Source: Chloroflexi bacterium UBA6077 (lineage in GTDB: Bacteria > Chloroflexota > UBA6077). Taken from it: a DNA stretch of 20,164 bases. Below, in pieces: positions 1 to 6,950 of this stretch. Positions within the stretch are counted from its first letter, which is position 1. Each line of letters begins with the position of its first letter. A program made the position numbers and the translations under genes. The stretch lies in contig DIXP01000104.1 in assembly GCA_002436065.1 (NCBI GenBank), positions 1 through 20,164 of the forward strand. The letters are read 5' to 3'. The notes under the pieces are model-generated. The model searched no databases and was not told the origin of the DNA. It worked only from the letters and a program-made list of their open reading frames with translations.

Positions 1-49
1 TTCGCTGCCCCCAGCCTGGGATCCTAAAGCTTGCTGCTGCAAAGCTCGG

Positions 50-67
50 GGCCAGAACCCTCTGGCC
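50..67. repeat. Short perfect hairpin downstream of the phosphosulfolactate synthase gene
   Basis: GGCCAGA and TCTGGCC form a 7-bp stem with a 4-base loop. A second weaker repeat, CTGAGC at 112-117 with GCTCAG at 129-134, lies between it and the end of the synthase gene. Neither is followed by a clear U-run on the minus strand, so termination is only a possibility. I see no gene in positions 1-158. Confidence 0.35.
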
Positions 68-158
68 AACAAGGACTATTGGTCGCCTGTGTGGTGGTGC
101 TGACTGAAATCCTGAGCGACAGCGAAGTGCTCAGGACTCAGCCCTCACTACTACGCTG

Positions 159-962
159 CTACTTGCCGGGGTGCTTGCCCAGCCATGCCATCTTGAGGGT
201 GTCGCCCCTCAGGCCGCACCGCAGAGCCTCGAGCACCAGCGCTTCCTCGGGAGGAACGTTGCCGAGGTTGACGTTCATGCCGAACTTCTTGATCAGGAAG
301 AGCTGCTGGTTCTTCAACGGGGCTTCCCACACGAGTACAGACGGATCCTTGACGCCGGCGATGATCGCATCGACCTCAGCAACATCCGGGTTTCCAGAGC
401 CGTCGTAGATGCCGACGCCCTTGCCGGACTCGCGCGCCTCGACGATCACCCTGCTGGAGCCACACTCCAGGTCCTGGGCGATGTCGAAGTGCATCTGCTC
501 GTAGCCAACCTTGTCGTTGGGGTCCTTCTTGCCGACCTCGGAGATGACCATGAAGCCCATGTCCTTGGCCCGCTTGATGAAGCCGTGCCTCTGCTCGGTG
601 GTCATCTCGATGGTGCCGTCGGAGACCTCAACGCCGGTGAAGCCCAACTCCTTGACCCTCTTCAGGTACTCGGGCAGCTTCCCCTGCATAAGGGCGATCT
701 CGCCAAAGGTGCCGCCGGGGTAGACGATGACGCCCGCCGCCGTAACGATCTCTGCCTTGTCGCGGATCAGCTTCTCATTGAAGAAGTGGGAGGTGCCGAA
801 GGTCTGCTTCAGGGAGTCGATGTAGTCAGACGCGGTGTCCATCAGGTCCTTGGTCGCGGCAAGGCCGAGGCCCTTGTCGATGACCATGGTGTAGCCGGTT
901 CTGCGGGGCTTGGCTGTCCTGCCGTCCAGGGGATTCTTCAAAACGCCTTCGAAAGCCTTCAT
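159..962 (-). CDS. comA: Phosphosulfolactate synthase (ComA family)
   Basis: This 267-residue protein matches the (2R)-phospho-3-sulfolactate synthase family. The family adds sulfite to phosphoenolpyruvate, the first step of the PEP-dependent route to coenzyme M and sulfolactate. It is a cytoplasmic TIM-barrel enzyme. Visible family signatures are VIDKG (27-31), YPGGT (81-85), VEVSDGTIEM (111-120), SEVGKK (141-146) and VIVEARESG (172-180). Length is close to the archaeal enzymes, which are about 250 residues. The ATG lies 3 bases after the stop of the upstream kinase-like gene, with GGAGGG inside that gene's end as a plausible ribosome binding site, so the two are one operon. Bacterial homologues occur without the rest of coenzyme M synthesis, so the final product here is unknown. 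No other coenzyme M gene is in the window. Confidence 0.88.
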   Translation of the reverse strand: MKAFEGVLKNPLDGRTAKPRRTGYTMVIDKGLGLAATKDLMDTASDYIDSLKQTFGTSHFFNEKLIRDKAEIVTAAGVIVYPGGTFGEIALMQGKLPEYLKRVKELGFTGVEVSDGTIEMTTEQRHGFIKRAKDMGFMVISEVGKKDPNDKVGYEQMHFDIAQDLECGSSRVIVEARESGKGVGIYDGSGNPDVAEVDAIIAGVKDPSVLVWEAPLKNQQLFLIKKFGMNVNLGNVPPEEALVLEALRCGLRGDTLKMAWLGKHPGK

Positions 963-965
963 TAC

Positions 966-1970
966 CTAAATGCCCTCCATGCAATTATGTGCTGCGGCCA
1001 GGATAGTCTTGGCACGCAGGACCTCGAACTCGCCGGAAACCAGTCGATCCATGGCCTGCTCGCGCTTGGCCATCAGATCGGGGGTATCCATGGTGTCGCA
1101 GGTGACCTTCTCGTAGAAGAGGTTGCTGCCGCCGATCTTCTCCGTGGCGTTATTGAACAGCATCCACTTCAACTTGCTCTTCTTAGTAACGTCGTTGATG
1201 ATCGCCGGATCTCGGCCAGCCTCGATCCTGGGGAAGAGGAAGGTCAGTTTGGGGTTCACGATCACGTCAGACTTGGGAGCCATCGGCTCGAAGTCGAGGG
1301 CAATCTTGGTGCCCCAGACATCGTCCACCTTGGGGATCTCCGCCTTCAGCCGCTCCGCCGCCTTGGGGAAGTCGTAGACTAGGTTACCGATCCTGATGTT
1401 GTCCATCAGAGCGCCCTTGAAGAACACCAATCCCTCGTCGCGGAAGGCAAAGTGCAGCATCTCCACGGTGAAGACCTGATAGCCGCGGCTCAAACCCTCC
1501 AGGATGAGGACAGTCTTGCCGGCACCGGCGCTACCGATCACGGCGATCAACTCGTTGTTCTCGGGAACGTACATGGCGGATGCGTGGAAGCTATAGATGC
1601 CGTGCCGCTCCAGGGTGGCCATCGAGTACTTGAAGAACAACCCTAGGTTGCCGAACAGACTGTAGCGCCTGTCCGCCATTCTGGCATCCAGCTCCGTCCA
1701 TGGGCCAGAGGCGAACACTGCCTTGTCCGTGACCTTCATGACGGGCGGAACGCCGGGGGTGTCGTAGACGTAGAAGTAGGAATCGAGGTTGGGACCGAAG
1801 GGTATGTCATCAAGCCGGTACACGTTCGTCAGCAAGCACTGCATCTTGTACTCGCTGAAGAACTCCGGATTGTTCAGTAACCACTCGTTGTTGGATACCA
1901 GGCCAAAGGTCGCGTCCAGGAGCTTTAGACCCCTGGTATGGAGCTGAAGGGGTTTCTGATCCACTGCCAA
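966..1970 (-). CDS. HPr-kinase-like P-loop protein
   Basis: The 334-residue protein carries a Walker A motif, GSAGAGKT, at 146-153. It is preceded by FHASAM (128-133), the arrangement seen in HPr kinase and related PEP-carboxykinase-fold small kinases (a histidine and hydrophobic strand, then the P-loop). The N-terminal 120 residues are not recognisable. No HPr or other PTS protein is in the window, so the substrate is unknown. A TTG start at 1968-1970 is preferred because AGGAGG lies 6 bases upstream; the GTG two codons further in would be 12 bases away. It is the first gene of a two-gene operon with the phosphosulfolactate synthase and has its own promoter and operator. I infer a regulatory or metabolite-kinase role linked to the synthase. 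Family membership is fairly secure, function is not. Confidence 0.7.
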   Translation of the reverse strand: MAVDQKPLQLHTRGLKLLDATFGLVSNNEWLLNNPEFFSEYKMQCLLTNVYRLDDIPFGPNLDSYFYVYDTPGVPPVMKVTDKAVFASGPWTELDARMADRRYSLFGNLGLFFKYSMATLERHGIYSFHASAMYVPENNELIAVIGSAGAGKTVLILEGLSRGYQVFTVEMLHFAFRDEGLVFFKGALMDNIRIGNLVYDFPKAAERLKAEIPKVDDVWGTKIALDFEPMAPKSDVIVNPKLTFLFPRIEAGRDPAIINDVTKKSKLKWMLFNNATEKIGGSNLFYEKVTCDTMDTPDLMAKREQAMDRLVSGEFEVLRAKTILAAAHNCMEGI

Positions 1971-2007
1971 GCGAAACCTCCTGTCTCTGCCCTACCCGGC
2001 TCGCGCC

Positions 2008-2036
2008 AGGATAGCAGTTAGTAGTTGACATGTCAA
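2008..2036 (-). promoter_or_regulatory. Sigma-70-type promoter of the kinase-synthase operon
   Basis: On the minus strand TTGACA (2036-2031) and TATCCT (2013-2008) are separated by exactly 17 bases. They lie about 40 bases upstream of the TTG start and its AGGAGG site. The -35 hexamer is part of the palindromic operator described separately. Confidence 0.7.
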
Positions 2037-2044
2037 CATGTCAA
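2024..2044. promoter_or_regulatory. Palindromic operator, probable GntR-regulator site O1
   Basis: GTTGACATGTCAAC (2024-2037) is a perfect 14-bp palindrome overlapping the -35 hexamer of the kinase-synthase promoter. A further ACATGTCAA follows at once, so on the minus strand TTGACATG occurs twice in tandem, giving overlapping sites. A regulator bound here would block the polymerase. The near-identical palindrome in the regulator's own promoter (2975-2988) supports the assignment. Confidence 0.65.
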
Positions 2045-2069
2045 TCCCATGATTTTCCGTGCCTGTTTC

Positions 2070-2882
2070 CTACGGTCGCGCCACCTCCACAACATACTTA
2101 CACCGGTGCCCCGGGACCAGCATCTTCCTGAACTCCATGGGCTGCCTGCCATCGGTGTATGCTACCCGTTCCACAAGCAAGCCGAGAGCGCCTCTCTTCG
2201 TGCGAAGCAGGCCAGCCTCGTAGTCGTCAAGCACCACAGGCTCGACCCACTTCTCCTGCTCCAGCATGCGGATGCCATACTTCTCAGAGAGAACGTCGTG
2301 CAGAAAGCTGGACTCGAGATCTTCGTCGACCAGTCCGGGGCACAGGGCATAGGGGATGAAGCACTCGTCCAACAGCACCGGCTCCTCGTTCACCAGCCTC
2401 AGGCGCTCCACTCGAGTCACCTTGGCCATTGAGGGCAGCCCTAACATCATAGCGTGTCTGGCCGGCGGCGTCACTACCTCGATGGAGAGTATCCTGATGA
2501 CCGGCTTCAGGTCGCCCGCCAGGGTGTTCTCTGTGAAGGTATAGAACCCCAGAAGGCTCTGTACCAGCTTCGGTTGGGCCACGAAGCTGCCCTTGCCCTG
2601 TCTTCGCTCCACCAGTCCCATCCTGGCAAGGTCGTTCAGCGCCTGGGTGGTCGTGGCCCGGCTGACATTGAAAGCCCTGCAAAGCTCCCTCTCGGGGGGA
2701 ATCTGCTGGCCTGGCTGCCACTCACCGGACTCGATCTTGTCCCGGAGGAAACCCTTCAACTGGTGGTACAGGGGCACCCGCCCCTCACCCGGCGTGAGGA
2801 CCGGATGACCCAACTCCACGGGTGAGCCGTTGGCATGGAGAACGGCAGCCTCTTGCAAGCCCTTTCCCGCGCTTTCGTCCAT
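2070..2882 (-). CDS. GntR-family transcriptional regulator, HutC/UTRA subfamily
   Basis: With the start chosen here the protein has 270 residues. A GntR winged helix-turn-helix lies at about 38-101 (LYHQLKGFLRDKI, PPERELCRAFNVSRAT, then the wing RRQGKGSFVA). A UTRA ligand-binding domain fills the rest, with ERLRLVNEEPVLLDE and a C-terminal strand ending RKMLVPGHRCKYVVEV. An ATG 17 codons upstream (2933) is also open. I prefer 2882 because GGAAGGGG lies just upstream, and because the longer form would translate an inverted repeat (2911-2926). UTRA domains bind small effectors such as sugars, phosphosugars or amino acids. Here a PEP- or sulfonate-derived effector is conceivable but only inferred from the neighbouring synthase. 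It probably represses itself and the downstream operon. Confidence 0.85.
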   Translation of the reverse strand: MDESAGKGLQEAAVLHANGSPVELGHPVLTPGEGRVPLYHQLKGFLRDKIESGEWQPGQQIPPERELCRAFNVSRATTTQALNDLARMGLVERRQGKGSFVAQPKLVQSLLGFYTFTENTLAGDLKPVIRILSIEVVTPPARHAMMLGLPSMAKVTRVERLRLVNEEPVLLDECFIPYALCPGLVDEDLESSFLHDVLSEKYGIRMLEQEKWVEPVVLDDYEAGLLRTKRGALGLLVERVAYTDGRQPMEFRKMLVPGHRCKYVVEVARP

Positions 2883-2910
2883 CACAGTACCCCTTCCAGG
2901 GGAGATTGGA

Positions 2911-2926
2911 GTGTCCACATGGACAC
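2911..2926. promoter_or_regulatory. Inverted repeat in the leader of the GntR regulator gene
   Basis: GTGTCCA and TGGACAC are perfect 7-bp arms around a central CA. The repeat sits between the regulator's -10 box and its preferred start codon. It differs from the two GTT...AAC palindromes, so it may be a site for another factor or a secondary site. Confidence 0.35.
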
Positions 2927-2966
2927 GAGGCATGGGACGCGCGGCCCCAGGCCGGAAACCTTCGCT

Positions 2967-2995
2967 ATTATAGAGTTATCATGACAACTTGTGAA
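2967..2995 (-). promoter_or_regulatory. Promoter of the GntR regulator gene with internal operator O2
   Basis: On the minus strand TTCACA (2995-2990) and TATAAT (2972-2967) are 17 bases apart. Between them lies GTTATCATGACAAC (2975-2988), an imperfect palindrome matching operator O1 at 11 of 14 positions, including the GTT, CATG and AAC blocks. An operator between -35 and -10 indicates autorepression. Confidence 0.65.
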
Positions 2996-3070
2996 GTGGT
3001 TCTCCTGCCTATCCCAGCCGATCAGTTCGATCCGTCCATCCTCAGCGCCCACGTCCTCTCTGCCCCAGCG

Positions 3071-3826
3071 CTACCGAGCCCTTGCCATCCCCTCAGCCTT
3101 GAGAGTGTCGATGAACTCCGAGGCCTCTCGTTTGGTCAGGTGCAGCGGCAACCTCCCGTACTGCGATTGGCACCTCTCCTCCAGCGACTCCTCGCTGATC
3201 TGCAGGTCCCTCGTGGCCGTCAGATAGATCAACTTCAACTGCGCCGGAGTAGCCAGCGATCCCGCTGCCTGAGCAATTGGGGTTGGCCTCGGCAGAGGGC
3301 CGGACCCATTTGTGGACCCATCGCCGACTACATTTGCGGACCCATTGATGGGACGCGCTGCCGCCACGGGAGAATCCACCACATGGCCGTTCCCGGCCGA
3401 CCCCGCCGCAAAGTCGAAGTCCTCGCAGAATTGCGTCCCATATCCCAAGGCAGCGAGCGCCCTGCCCAACGCCTTCGTCTCCGCCTTCTCGATGAAATCG
3501 AAAAAGTCCTGCCTGGTCTCGGAGCCCCAACCGGTGGCTTCCCCACCGCCAGGAATGGCCACATGGGCCTTGAAGAGGGCGAAGTCATCTTCCAGCCTCA
3601 CCATCTCCGTCTGCATAACGGCATCCGGATGCTCCGTCCGCAGCCAGAGCAATCGCCACTTGACCTCCAGGTACTCTTTGCCCCCCAACTTGCGCAGGTA
3701 TCTACTTGGATCGAACGACCGATCACCGTTCTTCTCCCCCCTCTGCCGCAAGCCGTTTCCATTCACCCTGGCCTCGATGGCCCCCTGCCCCGCCCCTACA
3801 TCCGTCCTCACCGATATCTCACTCAT
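3071..3826 (-). CDS. Phage-like single-strand-annealing/recombination protein candidate
   Basis: The 251-residue protein has an N-terminal domain with the block KAETKALGRALAALGYG (about 114-130). Such blocks recur in phage and prophage proteins related to Rad52/Sak-type single-strand-annealing or ssDNA-binding proteins. A low-complexity Gly/Pro/Ala/Ser linker (about 140-190) follows. A C-terminal module, ATPAQLKLIYLTA ... LTKREASEFIDTL (about 195-245), is often attached to these proteins. The ATG is preceded by GGAGG at usable spacing. It is a single-gene unit with a near-consensus promoter and a LexA-like box, which fits a DNA-repair or mobile-element role. No other phage gene is adjacent, so it may be a domesticated remnant. 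The family assignment is by motif memory and moderately sure. Confidence 0.6.
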   Translation of the reverse strand: MSEISVRTDVGAGQGAIEARVNGNGLRQRGEKNGDRSFDPSRYLRKLGGKEYLEVKWRLLWLRTEHPDAVMQTEMVRLEDDFALFKAHVAIPGGGEATGWGSETRQDFFDFIEKAETKALGRALAALGYGTQFCEDFDFAAGSAGNGHVVDSPVAAARPINGSANVVGDGSTNGSGPLPRPTPIAQAAGSLATPAQLKLIYLTATRDLQISEESLEERCQSQYGRLPLHLTKREASEFIDTLKAEGMARAR

Positions 3827-3892
3827 CCCGCCTGTCCTCCCCTCGTGCTAAGCGTGTCACGACGAACCGACGGTTCTGAATCCAGAAGGTCC

Positions 3893-3906
3893 AGAACATT
3901 AGTTCT
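3893..3906. promoter_or_regulatory. LexA-like SOS box
   Basis: AGAACATTAGTTCT has the GAAC-N4-GTTC core of Gram-positive-type LexA (DinR) sites and lies just downstream of the -10 box, over the expected transcription start. A second inverted repeat, GAACC-GAC-GGTTC, occurs at 3864-3876. The match is by pattern only; the host LexA is not in the window. Confidence 0.5.
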
Positions 3907-3913
3907 AGGCGCC

Positions 3914-3941
3914 ATTATACTCACGCCGCACCTTCTGTCAA
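3914..3941 (-). promoter_or_regulatory. Strong promoter for the annealing-protein gene
   Basis: On the minus strand TTGACA (3941-3936) and TATAAT (3919-3914) are both consensus hexamers with a 16-base spacer. They lead toward the gene starting at 3826. Confidence 0.72.
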
Positions 3942-4120
3942 GCAAACAGGGAGGGCGGCCGTTCACCTGAAAAGCGCGGAGCTGTCTCGGCCTGAGGGAC
4001 CAGCCTATGCCCATCGACCGTGGTTAGCCCAGTCGTTCACAGGCGATCATGATGGGCGCAGATTACTCGGCAGCGCTCATCGTGATCGGACGAGGACCGT
4101 AAAGGCGCATAAAAAGGGCT

Positions 4121-4152
4121 GGCAGGGTGGGTTCCAGACTACCCACCCTGCC
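4121..4152 (-). terminator. 12-bp perfect hairpin with U-run on the minus strand
   Basis: GGCAGGGTGGGT and ACCCACCCTGCC pair perfectly around an 8-base loop. Read on the minus strand the stem is followed by AGCCC and five Ts, as in an intrinsic terminator. No intact minus-strand gene lies upstream of it, since the DNA there is a plus-strand transposase remnant. It may have come with mobile DNA. I see no gene at 4016-4120. Confidence 0.45.
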
Positions 4153-4758
4153 AAGATGTGGGAGGAGGAGAAAGTCGAAGATCCTCGATCTCGATCCCTT
4201 CTCACTCCCTACTAAGGCAAGAAGCGTTCCACTCCATACGCTGTCGCCAAAGGAACCCTTGGCCCTCGCCCCATCGTCCGAGGCACCGTAATCCTGGTCG
4301 AGGTGAGCCGACTTCCAGGCTGGACCCGCAAGCCTCAATCGCTCTGGCTGTTCTACCATGGGCCGGATAGTCCGAAACTGGCCACTCTCTGGCGGGCCTA
4401 CGTCCACAGGTTTGATGTGGAGCATACCATCCGCTTCTTCAAGCAGACCCTGAACTGGACGGTGCCGCGGGTCCGCCACCCTGACCAGGCTGATCGCTGG
4501 AGTTGGCTGATCCTCGCGGCCTATACGCAACTCCGCCTGGCTCGTTCCTGCGTCGCCGACCAGCGACTGCCATGGGAGCGTCCCCTGGAAGAGGGCAAGC
4601 TGACGCCCTACCGGGTGCGTCGGGGGTTTCCGTAGCTTCTGGTTGTGCTGGACACTCCAGTGAATGCACCAAAACCCTGCGGTCGCTCTCCGGGACGTCC
4701 CAAGGGTCGACGATCGGGGCGCGCAACCCGCTATCCGGCCCTGAAGAAGACCGCCTAA
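4150..4758 (+). pseudogene. Decayed DDE transposase, C-terminal part
   Basis: One frame reads as the C-terminal half of a DDE transposase, but it carries stop codons at 4213-4215 (TAA) and 4633-4635 (TAG) before its natural-looking end at 4756-4758. Recognisable blocks are RPIVRGTVILVEVSRLPGW, then YVHRFDVEHTIRFFKQTLNW holding the catalytic glutamate, then ADRWSWLILAAYTQLRLAR. After the second stop it continues as PKPCGRSPGRPKGRR and YPALKK, the usual tail of this IS701/IS4-like group. The N-terminal half with the first two catalytic aspartates is missing. The unbroken frame apart from point stops suggests a fairly recent death. It cannot encode an active enzyme. Confidence 0.8.
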
Positions 4759-4820
4759 CGCTACCAACATCACGGCTCTAACCAATTCCCAACAGATTTC
4801 GCGCTGTCGGTTGTTGTTCC

Positions 4821-5285
4821 ATGGTTAAATCACAAGATAGCGAGACATCCGGCTTTCCGGCGTCACGCTTCGTAGCCGCGCTGCTCTCGGCGGCCGTGTT
4901 AGTGGCGTTCGTCAGAGCCGGTCTGCACTGGATTCGGTTTCGCGTTGGGATCAGGTGGAGCTGGCTCGGTTGTATTGTGCCTGATCCGCAGTCAACGTGG
5001 GCAAGAGTCAATCAGTCTTCTAACACCGATTGGGCTGTGGTCTTTCTAGCCGACGGATCTATGTATGTTGGATGGATAGATCAATACACGTTCAACCCGA
5101 ACGTCGAGAACCAGGACTTCCTTCTCGGTCAGGCAAGGCGAGTCGAAGAGGACTTAACTGAGAAGTACACGGTCAGCGGCATTGGCGTGTACCTTAACAC
5201 TAGAGACGTGAAAAGGATCGAATTCATCGAGGGGAAGCCACCAGATGAACTCTCAACAGCCGAAGCACCTGAGGGAGTTGAGTAG
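4821..5285 (+). CDS. DUF6338-like small membrane protein, possibly 5'-truncated
   Basis: The 154-residue protein has one hydrophobic segment at about 17-36 and then a soluble domain. That domain reads WARVNQ, WAVVFLADGSMYVGWIDQY, then GVYLNTRDVKRIEFIEG. The pattern (a strand, a dG-x-x-y-x-G turn, a terminal IxxIEF strand) resembles the C-terminal domain of DUF6338 proteins, whose function is unknown. Those proteins usually have a longer N-terminal membrane part. Here the coding region begins 62 bases after a dead transposase, so the 5' end may have been lost and a fortuitous ATG may now be the first codon. No good ribosome binding site precedes 4821. The family match is tentative. Confidence 0.5.
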   Translation: MVKSQDSETSGFPASRFVAALLSAAVLVAFVRAGLHWIRFRVGIRWSWLGCIVPDPQSTWARVNQSSNTDWAVVFLADGSMYVGWIDQYTFNPNVENQDFLLGQARRVEEDLTEKYTVSGIGVYLNTRDVKRIEFIEGKPPDELSTAEAPEGVE

Positions 5286-5352
5286 ATCTCCGGCAGGGCC
5301 GGCACTCTGCCTTCTCTGTGGAAGAGACGATAGGGGGAGAGTCACGCTGTAG

Positions 5353-6213
5353 ATGAACGAGATCACTCGCGAGGCCATCATACAAGCCGCACAGAGAGCT
5401 GCAGAAGAGGCCGGGTGCTTGACGCTCTCGCGAGCTGACTTTGAGCGTAGGACAGGGATCAGCCAATATCACATCTACAGCAATTTCCCCGAGGGCGGAT
5501 GGGTCGAAGCAAAGCGCCTTGCCGGTCTTGAGCGGCACCCGCACAGCAAGGCGCCTCTACCTGACGACAAGTTGATGTTTGAGTTCCACAAGGTAGCCAC
5601 CGAACTCGGACGCATTCCCACCTGGGCGCAGTTTTCGTCGCGTTCGTCGGTATCGGGAGATACGGTAAGACGAAGATTTGGCGGCATCCAGGGAGTCCTC
5701 AAGCGATACGGCATCTGGCTTACAGCGCATGATCCGGATTCGCCGCTTCTGAAGGACATAGCCGCAAGGTCGCGGCACGAAATCCCCGCGCCGCCGAGCA
5801 GTGTCCTTGAGACTCGGCCGCCGGTAGCGGCCTCTCGCTGGCAGCGCACTGACGGTCCTACCTTCGGCCAGCCGATCAGCTTCCGAGGGCTTCGGCACGC
5901 ACCAGTGAACGAGCAGGGAGTGGTCTTCCTGTTCGGAGTTGTGAGTTACGAACTCGGCTTCATTGTCGAGGCCGTGCAAGCATCATATCCCGATTGCGAA
6001 GCGAAACGGTGCGTAGACCAGCGCCGGCAACGTTGGCAACGGGTGCGCATTGAGTTCGAGTTCAGGAGCAGCAACTTTCGTGACCACGCGCACGACCCAA
6101 TTGGATGCGATCTGATCGTTTGCTGGGAACACGATTGGCCGGAGTGCCCGCTCGAAGTTGTCGAGCTTTGCAGTGCAATTGACCACCTGGGAGGGGAGGC
6201 ATGTAGCCATTAG
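5353..6213 (+). CDS. Putative endonuclease with homing-endonuclease-associated repeat
   Basis: The 286-residue protein has two parts. Residues about 75-125 (ELGRIPTWAQF, then TVRRRFGGIQGVLKRYGIW) match the homing-endonuclease-associated repeat, a small DNA-binding module. A similar but weaker helix-turn unit precedes it at about 5-60. Residues about 185-275 read like a restriction-endonuclease-fold domain: an early acidic helix (FIVEAVQASYPDCEAKR), IEFEFRSSNF, then GCDLIVCWEHDW and LEVVEL. The spacing of these acidic residues suggests a PD-(D/E)XK nuclease, but I cannot assign the catalytic lysine. A GGGGGAGA tract lies about 14 bases before the ATG. The gene follows the DUF6338-like gene on the same strand after 67 bases. 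DNA-binding is likely; nuclease activity is inferred. Confidence 0.62.
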   Translation: MNEITREAIIQAAQRAAEEAGCLTLSRADFERRTGISQYHIYSNFPEGGWVEAKRLAGLERHPHSKAPLPDDKLMFEFHKVATELGRIPTWAQFSSRSSVSGDTVRRRFGGIQGVLKRYGIWLTAHDPDSPLLKDIAARSRHEIPAPPSSVLETRPPVAASRWQRTDGPTFGQPISFRGLRHAPVNEQGVVFLFGVVSYELGFIVEAVQASYPDCEAKRCVDQRRQRWQRVRIEFEFRSSNFRDHAHDPIGCDLIVCWEHDWPECPLEVVELCSAIDHLGGEACSH

Positions 6214-6950
6214 CCTGACTTGTGCGCTACCGCCGCGCCTCATGCAGCCAAGAAACAGACCTTCCTTAATGAATGGGTACCAGCTTAGCCCCGTGATGTG
6301 GCTTCGAATAGGATGCATATCTGTAGGCAGCAGATAGTCGGCCTCAATGGGCTCGCTTTCTCCGTGGACCCACCATCCACGGGCGTGAACATGACTCGGC
6401 CTACCTCCGAAAGGGCAACTTGGGGACAGCAGAAACCTGTACGATGCCAGTACTGGTAACGTCCGGTAGCCGTAGATTGCCCGTATCAGTTCCTCAGCTA
6501 CGGCCAACCCACCCGCCCGAGCTGTGAGAATCCCCGACCCACGTCCTGTCAGGGAGTCCCCAAGAACTTTCCGGCGAGTGTGAGGAGTCTGAACCAGAAG
6601 TCCGTTGACAATGCTCCACGTTTTAGGCTTTTACCAATGTCTGCGTATCTGCTCGTTGCCGCCACGAGTTTGGAGTCCAACAGAACACGCTGCTGCTGAT
6701 CCTGATCAAGCTGTATTCGTGCGCTGACGGAGAGCGTGCCCCGCTCGCCCATCAGGATGAGATAGTAGAAGATCCGCTCATCAGCAGTAGCTGCCAGACT
6801 AACGCTCGGCTGGAAGCGGTAGCCCGGACAATTGATGCTGAGTTGCGAGGCGACGCAGTCTGGCGGCAGCACAAGGGCGTACACACAGTTATCCGGTCTC
6901 GTCCAGGTCTCTCGGTATGAGACTGTTAGCGTGCGTCCAGGCGTCACCAT
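6214..6950 (-). pseudogene. Unknown protein gene broken by a frameshift
   Basis: Two minus-strand frames join into one plausible protein. The first runs 6950-6549, starting MVTPGRTLTVSYRETW, with YALVLPPDCVASQLSIN and DERIFYYLILMGERGTLSV, and ends at a stop after KFLGTP. A second frame, open through the same point, continues as KFLGDSLTGRGSGILTARA, AEELIRAIYGY, then ARGWWVHGESEPIEADYLLP and LSWYPFIKEGLFLGCM. A -1 shift near 6560 (at TTCTTGGGG) would join them. The lower frame stays open to 5983, but below about 6213 it lies over the endonuclease-like gene on the other strand, so its true 3' end is unclear. The ATG at 6950 overlaps the stop of a preceding frame (TAATG). I do not recognise the family. 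Confidence 0.45.

Noticed and set aside
171..1382. 403-codon plus-strand open frame
   Set aside because: It lies antisense to the phosphosulfolactate synthase and kinase-like genes, has no recognisable motifs and a composition typical of the complement of GC-rich coding DNA.
2822..3970. 382-codon plus-strand open frame
   Set aside because: Antisense to the GntR and annealing-protein genes; rich in Arg, Pro and Leu with no domain; it also crosses two clear minus-strand promoters.
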